Assembly: GCF_007565055.1 (NCBI RefSeq)
Contig: NC_044552.1
Span: 37,666,069-37,730,068 of the forward strand
Length of the DNA: 64,000 bases
Reading direction: 5' to 3'
DNA from: Rhinopithecus roxellana
Lineage: Eukaryota > Chordata > Mammalia > Primates > Cercopithecidae
A program made the translations under genes and the position numbers. Positions 56,930 through 64,000 of this stretch are shown piece by piece. Position 1 is the stretch's first letter. Each line of letters begins with the position of its first letter. The notes under the pieces were generated by a model, which worked only from the letters and a program-made list of their open reading frames with translations, made no database searches and was not told the origin of the DNA.

Positions 56930-57125
56930 TAATCTGGGCCACCCTCCTGGGTCTGCCACTGGAGAAATTATTTCCCTGCACCTCAACTTTCTCATGTCTA
57001 AAATGGGCACAATAATACCTACATGGTGGAGTTTGAGGGCCTGAAGTGACATTGACATGTAAAAGTACCTCATGAAGTGACAGGTACATAGGATGTCCTA
57101 AAAAACATCGTTGTCATTCGTGTTG
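56930..57125 (-). repeat. MIR SINE
   Basis: CACCTCAACTTTCTCATGTC, TAAAATGGGCACAATAATAC and AGTACCTCATGAAGTGACAG. Confidence 0.8.
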
Positions 57126-58384
57126 TTATTCTAGTCTCCATGCTAAAGCTTTTTCCTCTCTGACCGCCCCCTTTAGTACATTTTGGTCATTTGTGGGGCT
57201 TTTTTCCCACTTTTAAAAAAAATCTGAAATGGTCTGGCTGGATTTTATAATCATCTCTTTGCAAGCAGGCATCCTTATTCTCCTGCTGAGGGGTGAGGCA
57301 CGCCAGAGCAGGTTCAGCCCTGGAGCCCAGCAGTGAGAGAAACGGATTGGACTGAAGGGAAAAGAGGGTGTGGAGAGCCCCTCCTGGTAGGGATGATGCC
57401 CTGTGGCTTTGAGCCCAGGACCAGGTACAAGGTGGGCTTGCACGAGTATTTGTGGAATTAATGAACAAATGAACAGGAGCAGCATGCATGGCCAATCTTC
57501 TCTTAGGTCCCCTAAGCACATTGGGAACCTCCAGTCTGATGGAGGAGGCCGGATGTCCACCCTTATATACACAGCTGTGCTCTGGGCAAGAAATGCTGAG
57601 GCCGGGCAGGGCTGCCTGGGCCAGGCTGCAGGGGATGGATGTCCCCAGGGCCGTCTTCAGAAGCTCCCTCAAGGTGAAAACCTGTCTGTTCTAGGATCTT
57701 TAGGTGAAATGGTTTGTGGTATAGGTAGAGAGGGGCCTCTGGGACCCAGGCAGGGGAGAAGCCCTTCCCTGGGACTTTGGAGAGCTGGGAGCTGCCATCT
57801 CCCAGGGATGCCACAGGAGGATGTCTTCTGGGGAAATATTCAGGGAGGGTGTTTGCTTATCTACTTGCTTTTAGCTCCCAAAGGCATCTCCACCCCCACC
57901 CCAGGTATTCCCTACTTCACTCCCCGGGGTTCCCTCCCAGCTGCTCTCCTGGCCAGCTTGAGAAAGAGAGAAGATGGCAGGGCTTGCTGGGCCCCTGAGG
58001 CTGGGAGTGGTGGGGAAGGCCTGGCCCCAGCAAATGCCCTCCCGAGGCATCCTCACTCCTGGAGTGAGACTCCTGCTATAGATCTTCTTCCGCATAGGCA
58101 TATCCACACGGTCTCGCACACACACAAGTGTGACAGGGGTCACCATCTCCAGTCACGGGGTGGCTGCCTGGTTGGGTAAGGGTTCCCAGGGGCTGGGTGA
58201 GGCCCAGCTGGGGGAGCCAGCATCTTGGGATGAACCCCCATGGGACTGGGGGTTGGGGGCTGACCTGGCTGCAGTCCCATGACCTGGAGCTGCCCTTTGG
58301 GAACTGCTGACTGTTCAGCAATAAACACCTCGTGGCTATTAATAGTCCTCTATGTGGCAGCCCAGAATTGATAACACTGGGTCA
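57126..58384. other. Intergenic, no gene seen
   Basis: GC-rich and unique-looking. A 258-codon plus-strand frame at 57403-58179 has no recognised domain. Confidence 0.5.
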
Positions 58385-58735
58385 CTTCTGGCCTGGCCCA
58401 GCCTGACTGCCTGGGTTCAAATCCCAGCTGCAACTTCTGAGCCCTGAGATCCAAAACCCAAACCCCAAACACAGCCCCAGCTCTGACAGCTTCTCAGCTA
58501 TGTTTAGGACAATTACCTTTCTGCATCTCAGTTGTCATCTGTGAAACAGGCACCATGATATCTATTTCACAGTATTTTGTGTACACATGTCATGTCATCC
58601 TCCCCACACCAGACGTAGGCAGTAGTGTCCCCATACTAGAGCTGAGAGTGCTGGTGCTCGGGGAAATGCGGATGGTCATAGGAGGATGACTGGCATGCAA
58701 TAAGGGCCCAATAAAGGTTAGCTATTGTCATGATT
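58385..58735 (-). repeat. MIR SINEs, probably two pieces
   Basis: CTGGGTTCAAATCCCAGCTG begins one reverse MIR. TGCATCTCAGTTGTCATCTG and GGGCCCAATAAAGGTTAGCT continue it. The AAACCCAAACCCCAAACACA insert separates them. Confidence 0.8.
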
Positions 58736-58779
58736 TGGCACAAGGATGTGGGAAGAGAGGATCTGAAATCGGACAGAGC

Positions 58780-59090
58780 TGAGCTCTGCTTTTGACATCA
58801 GTTTTCTAGCTCTGTGACCTTGGGCAAGTTGCTGGATCTCTCTGGGCCTCATTGTCTTTCTCTGTAAAATGGGCATGGCAACACCTACCTCCCAAGTGGA
58901 GGTAGATTGATGTGGATTATATTAGACAATGAACACACAGTGATTGCCACTTAAAAGGGAAGGAGGGAAGAAGAGACCTGGGGGTGAGGGGAAGAGTTTA
59001 GCTTGATGCTGGTAAAACCCATTCCCAGTCCCCTCTTAAGGGGCTCAATAAATATGGTACTTGTAGAATGAATGAATAAATGAACATTAG
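58780..59090 (-). repeat. MIR SINE and short duplicated tail
   Basis: TGTGACCTTGGGCAAGTTGC, TCTGTAAAATGGGCATGGCA and GGGGCTCAATAAATATGG are MIR. Within it, about 58968-59033 is repeated in diverged form at 59706-59772 (shared GATGCTGGTAAAACCC). Confidence 0.8.
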
Positions 59091-60216
59091 TCACCCCACC
59101 CCGTCAGGGTCCCTAAGAGCAGGGGCAAATTCTCTCTGATTAGCCCGTGTGCTCCCTGAAGGTGAGGGTATGACCTTGGGCCTTCTCCCTTGGGGAGAAA
59201 GGGACCTACGGATCCCTTTAGATGAACCATCTAAAATACCGAGTCTTTTTTGGGATGGTTCATTCTCTTGGTGTGGCAACAGCCAGTGCAGAAACCCATA
59301 AGGAAAAATGGAAACAACTTTTCCTTTCCTTCTTGTAGTGAGGTGCAGGCAGGGTATGGTGCCCTAAGCCCTGGGCAGAGTCCCAGGCCTACAATTAGTC
59401 CCCTCCCAGGATGTGGCCCCAGGCTCGGCTCCTGGCTGCAACCCTGGCATTGCTCTGTGCCCCCCTCCCCAAGTCCTAGCACTTACCCCCCATTCTGGGG
59501 ACTGGGGAAGGGGACATTTTGCCGCAAAGATTATGGGAGCCCAGGGAATGCCTTCTTGTTGAGGTCAGTGGGGCTCATCCCCTTTTGTTGTGACTGTGGT
59601 GACCCCAACCACTCCCTTGGTACTACCTAAGTGTCTGGCAGCCACATTAAAAACTCAAACGGTGGTGCTGGTGGTGAGTGGGAGGGCACACAGTGGGGAA
59701 AGAGGGCAGAAGAGACATGGGGGTGAGGGGAAGGGCTCAGTTCGATGCTGGTAAAACCCTCCCCCAGGCCCCATGACTTCGGAGAAACTGCCCCTCTCCT
59801 AGCCCGGCTCCCAGATGCCAGTGGTGTGCCAGCCGTTGGCGTTTGCCTCACAGGAAGTGTCCCTGGAGTCTGGCTTATCTCGAATGGCCTGGGTTTCTGC
59901 TGGGAGGGGGCAAAGGAAGCCATTTGTTCCCTTGCCCACCATCACATGTCCACTCCAAAGGCTATCTCTTGCACCCCAGACCATCCTCTCTCCCTCTCTG
60001 AAAGTGGGAAGGAGGTATCTGTGGTCTGAGGACTACCTACTGGGGGATGGGGGTCCCAGAGCCCCTCATCTCTGTCTCACCCCTGCTGGGTCAATACCAG
60101 GTACCTGGACATGAAGCACTTCCTCAGTTTCTCCTGCTGTCTGTTAGTCCTGCATGGGCCTCAGGCCTCTATGGTCAGCTGGCCTTCTAGTCTGAGGAGA
60201 GAAGATCCTGGAAGTA
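59091..60216. other. Intergenic, no gene seen
   Basis: Contains the second copy of the 66 bp duplication (59706-59772). Otherwise unique-looking. Confidence 0.5.
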
Positions 60217-60332
60217 CGTTGTCAGATGCAGCAAATAAAAACATGAGGTGCCCCATAAAATTTTCATTGTTTGTGTGGAATTCAGATTTAACTGGGCATC
60301 CCGTACTTTGTCTGGCGACCCTGCATGGAGGG
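60217..60332. repeat. Old short dispersed repeat, same family as 1-97
   Basis: GATGCAGCAAATAAAAACAT, TTCAGATTTAACTGGGCATC and TGTCTGGCGACCCTGCATGG form the matching ends. Confidence 0.45.
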
Positions 60333-60839
60333 AGTGGCTGGACCTCCCTCTTGAGAGTTCTCAGGTGCTTTGCTGCTCCTCTACTTCCTCCCCAGCCTTC
60401 TCACTGCTTTGCTGCTGAGGTGTCCAGTGGAGACATTGTGTGTGGGCCCTCGTTCTGGATTTGTCCTCACTTTCTGCCTGTAGCAGACATCTGAAACAAA
60501 TTAGGAGCTCTCTGAGGGCTCAGGCAGTGTCTCCCCCATCAGACTGGGAGCCTCCTTTGGATTGAGTCCGTGTGACCTTGCAGCCAGCCCACTCCCCTTT
60601 CTCCTTTTCATCGTGCTCAGGAGGACCTGGCACTGACCCTCAAGGCTGACCTTTTCCATAGGCTCAGCACAGCCTTCACTGCTGTGACCTGCAGAAGCTC
60701 TAAGAGAGCCTTAGTAAACATCCGTCTCCCCCTTCCTGGTGACCTGTTGGTGGGAATTCTCTTCCCTAGTCCTCATTCTGCAGGCAGCTATCTCAGAGTC
60801 CCTTAGGCTCTGAAAACTTCCAGTGGAAAAATTCTCTGG
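60333..60839. other. Intergenic; one minisatellite-like unit at 60505-60556
   Basis: A single unit (GAGCTCTCTGAGGGCTCAGG then CAGTGTCTCCCCCATCAGAC) resembles the intron 7 minisatellite unit. No gene. Confidence 0.5.
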
Positions 60840-61005
60840 GAGCCAAGACCCCAGAGCTCTGGCTGGGCCTCTGTCACCAACCAGCCCTGTGACCTCAGGC
60901 AGCTCTTGGTTCTTCTCTGGGCCTCAGTATCTCTACCTGTACAATGGCACTATATCTAGCTTGCTGACCTTGGAGTAGGGTTTCCAAACTTTACCTTGTG
61001 ATCTA
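60840..61005 (-). repeat. MIR SINE
   Basis: CAGCCCTGTGACCTCAGGCA, GGGCCTCAGTATCTCTACCT and GTACAATGGCAC. Confidence 0.75.
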
Positions 61006-62074
61006 TGTGGGTCATGAAGTCGATTTAACAGCATGCAACCAGCATGATTCTTTTTCTTACATAGGAAGGAGAATAGGGTATAAAATATTTAGTCTTGCAT
61101 GGAGTAAAGGTAAGTATTGTTTCTTGAAACTTGTGTGGAGTGTGTGTGTGTGCGTACATGTGTTCTGGGTCATGAGGTAGGAAGTATTTTTCAGGGGGGT
61201 TGTGGTAAAACGAAAAAGTAAGGAAGTCAGTATTGGAAGCTGTGACAGAAGGGTGACAGTGGCAACTGGAGACCCGGACGTGGTCTCTGCTATTTCTCCC
61301 CGTCACAGAGATGACAGGCCCGCTTACAACCTCCTGTCTGGGGTTCTTCCTCGCTCTCTTGAGTAGTCTTCCTGCCTTGCCTCTGCTGAGCTCGTGCCCC
61401 TCTCTACCCAGAGCCCGGGGCCCTCCCGGCTGAGAGCCCTCAGGAGCTAGTCTGGTCCCCTGGGCCACTCCAACAAGAGAAGAAGATTCTGGGATCCACA
61501 GCCTGGTGGTGTCCAGTCTGCCCAGCTGCCTCCGGCCTGCTTCTGCTTCACGGTAATAATACTGGATTGGGAAACTGAATCTTGGGCCAAGTGGAGGAAC
61601 ATGGCTCCCTCCTAGCTTTCCCAATGCCCTCTACCCTGGGAGGGATACTCCTTAACCCCTTCCCAGGGGTGGGGGAGGTGTCTGCTGTCCGGGTGGGTGA
61701 ACAAGGACAAATAGAGTGTGAGTGGCTCATGACCCTCAGCTTTGTGGCTCCTGCCAAATCTCTGATTTCTGGACCACACTGCCCTGTCTTTCCTCTAAGG
61801 AACCATATCCAGGTGTGGCCCACATTACCCGGGAGGATTTGAGGATAACACAGGTGGAATATGGGAGAGACCTTGTGGTGATGGCTATTTAGATGGTTTC
61901 ATCAGTACATGGCCCTCTCTGTGTGGGTGCTGTCATCCTGGGTCCAATTCACAGAGAAGAAACCAGGCTGAGAAGAACTGGCCTGGAGTTGCATCATGCT
62001 CAGTCAAGAGAGGAAGATTTGGAAAAACAGGAGACTGAAAGCTCTTGACCTGTCAGAGAGTCAGAAAGAGAACA
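61006..62074. other. Intergenic, no gene seen
   Basis: Unique-looking. Short GTGT run at 61139-61152. Confidence 0.5.
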
Positions 62075-62518
62075 GCCCCATCCTCAGGGAGCCCCAGTCT
62101 GAGGGAGACGCAGCCTCGTTCTCAGGGAACCCCAGTCTGAGGGAGACACAGCCCCCTCCTCAGGGAGCCCCAGTGTGAGGGAGAGACAGCCCCGTCCTCA
62201 GGGAGCCCCAGTCTGAGGGAGACACAACCTCGTCGTCAGGGAACCCCAGTCTGAGGGGAGACACAGCCCTGACTCGGGGAGTGCTAGTCTGAGGGAGACA
62301 CAGGCCCATCCTCAGGAAGCCCCAGTCTGAGGGAGACACAACCCCATCCTCTGGGAACCCCAGTTTGAGAGGAGACACAGCCCTGTCCTCAGGGAGCTCC
62401 AGTCTGAGGGGAGACATAGTGGTGTCTTTAGGGAGCTCCAATCTGAGGGGAGACATAGTGGTGTCTTTAGGGAGCCCCAGTCTGAGGGGAGACATAGTGG
62501 TGTCTTTAGGGATCTCCC
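62075..62518 (-). repeat. Minisatellite related to the intron 7 array, inverted
   Basis: About 11 units of 38-41 bp. On the minus strand a unit reads GGGGCTCCCTGAGGATGGGG then CTGTGTCTCCCTCAGACT, clearly homologous to the 46392-47060 unit but more diverged. Confidence 0.93.
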
Positions 62519-64000
62519 TGTAGGAGTTCGACCCCTTGGTCTTTCTTCTGAGGTAGTGGCTTTGGTGGGGGCACTAGGGGCCCAGAGTTGGCTGTTTGAG
62601 GAAGAGTCTTTCAGGGCATTGCCATTCTTTGTCATGCTTGACTGTAGCCAGAGGTGTGGTGTGATCTGAAGGGTCCTGGGCAGGTGTCCTCCTTCCCCCT
62701 CCACTGTGCCCACTGTCACCTTCCTAGCTCTTTCCGTTCATTAATTCACCGTAGTCCATAATCACCATGCACCACCTTAGATTAAGGTCTAGAAAAGATC
62801 TTGGAGACGTGTGAGTCCAAGATCAGAGGAGGAAACTGAGGCCCCAAAGGGGAAGGGGAGGAATCTTGCGTGAGGTCACCCAGGGAGTTAATAGCAGAGC
62901 CTACATCTCAGAGCAGTGCTTTGGGCTTATGGAGAGACTCTGGGGGATGTGGGGCCACCCAGCACACATGTGAGCAGAGGGGCGCTGTGAAGGAGTGTGT
63001 GTGTGTGTGCACGGGTGAGTGCGGTTATGTGTCTGGGTCCCCTGTGAGCAGGTGGGTGTTCATATGGGTGTCTGCTGCAAGGTGTCTGGCTATTTTCCTG
63101 TGTCGCAGTGTGGGGTGGAGCAGGGAGGGACAGGCCTGTAGCAGGGACATCAGACTGGTCTTATGAGTCCTCCTGGCCCAACCCTCTTGAGACCAAGGAC
63201 AGAGGGCGATGAGTCACAGATGACTCAGGTGCTGGAGGCCACAGCCACGCATGGCACGTGACAGCCAAGGAGGGCCAGGTCTATTTCTGGACTGGATAGA
63301 CAGGTGACCCAGGAGGCTGACACTGAAATCTCTCTTCCTAGAGGACAGGAGGGATTTTATTCACAGGCTCAGGGCCTGGGCCCCTGGGATGGAGCTGAAA
63401 AGATGGCCTGTGGGCTTATCTGTCCCCTGGAGCTTTGCTCCACTGGCTGGTTGAGCTGTTACTTCAGTGGGACAGGGCTGTCCTGAGCCATCCCCATTCT
63501 CCTGGAGATGTGGGGTTAGGGTCACTCTCCACTGGGGATGCGTTCTCCCTGGCCCTTTGGATGCCAGAATCTAGCAGCAAAGCACCCCTGCCCTGCCTTG
63601 GTAATGCAGTATCTGACCACAGACAGGCCCTCTTCTTTGTCTGAGGCAAGGGACCCAAATCCTTGACCTGCTGCTTGACCCCAAGGCCTAGGCCAGAAGA
63701 TGAGGTAGTCTGGGGTGCAGACAGTGTCTTGGGTTCAAATCTCAACCTGCGACGTAGAGTTGCATTCTTTCCTCTTGGGGCCTCAGTTTCATCCTCTGTA
63801 CCCCGTGGGGGTTGTGCTTGAAGGCTCAGGGGTCCCCTCTAGCTGGCTCCTCATCAGGCCTTTAAGGCTGGGCTGAGGGCAAGGCCTTGAGGCTGCCTCC
63901 TCTCTCACCTATGTTTGAGGTGGGGGACTGGGGAGGGTTGGCTGAGGATAGAAAGTCCTGGCCTGGTGGGGCATGCCTCAGGGTCCCCGGTCACCTGAAA
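62519..64000. other. Intergenic; MIR pieces and GT run
   Basis: Forward MIR at 62800-62915 (GGAGGAAACTGAGGCCCCAA). Reverse MIR at 63720-63800. (GT)n at 62996-63009. No gene. Confidence 0.5.
63209..63258. promoter_or_regulatory. Paired AP-1 motifs with a nearby E-box
   Basis: ATGAGTCAC (63209-63217) and ATGACTCAG (63220-63228) lie 11 bp apart, one helical turn. GGCACGTGAC, with a canonical CACGTG E-box, follows at about 63252. A motif-level enhancer candidate 12 kb past VEGFA. Confidence 0.4.

Noticed and set aside
57403..58179. 258-codon plus-strand frame
   Set aside because: No domain; Pro/Gly/Leu-rich product typical of GC-rich intergenic DNA.

Overview
This window is primate genomic DNA and holds one protein-coding gene, VEGFA (vascular endothelial growth factor A), complete on the + strand from about 34060 to 50774. 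Alu, L2, MIR and L1 repeats mark it as primate. The youngest Alu (15439-15749) carries the AluY variant pattern I associate with Old World monkeys, so a macaque-like cercopithecid is the best guess. The genus cannot be settled from this sequence.

Layout: 1-31983 is upstream intergenic DNA with interspersed repeats, a 0.93 kb TG-rich minisatellite (815-1745), a nested L1/MER2/Alu/5S-pseudogene block (14430-16690) and two intra-window direct duplications. 31984-34059 is the VEGFA promoter region, with the hypoxia response element (33086-33093), a CTCF-like motif and the GC-box/G-quadruplex tract next to the start site. A CpG island covers about 33730-35960. Exons 1-8 follow the known VEGFA structure with intact splice sites: 66, 52, 197, 77, 30, 72 (6a), 51 (6b), 132 and 22 coding bases. 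They encode the 121, 165, 189 and 206 isoforms (147, 191, 215 and 232 residue precursors). The CUG-initiated L-VEGF extension, the three-codon uORF, the distal exon 8b acceptor, the in-frame readthrough extension (VEGF-Ax) and the CA-rich 3'UTR switch are also present. 50775-64000 is downstream intergenic DNA with Alu, L2, MIR, one MaLR-like LTR and a second minisatellite.

The most unusual feature is in the promoter. The 294 bp segment carrying the hypoxia response element and an AP-1-like site is present twice, as a nearly perfect inverted repeat (31984-32277 and 33061-33354, one mismatch seen) around a 783 bp spacer. As I remember the human promoter, only the proximal copy exists there, so the distal copy looks like a lineage-specific inverted insertion with a template-switch-like scar. 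It needs checking against an assembly artefact. A second notable feature is a 41 bp minisatellite in intron 7 (46392-47060), each unit of which resembles a 3' splice site. A related array lies in the opposite orientation 15 kb away (62075-62518).

No other protein-coding gene is supported. The long open frames elsewhere are by-products of stop-poor repeats or GC-rich DNA.
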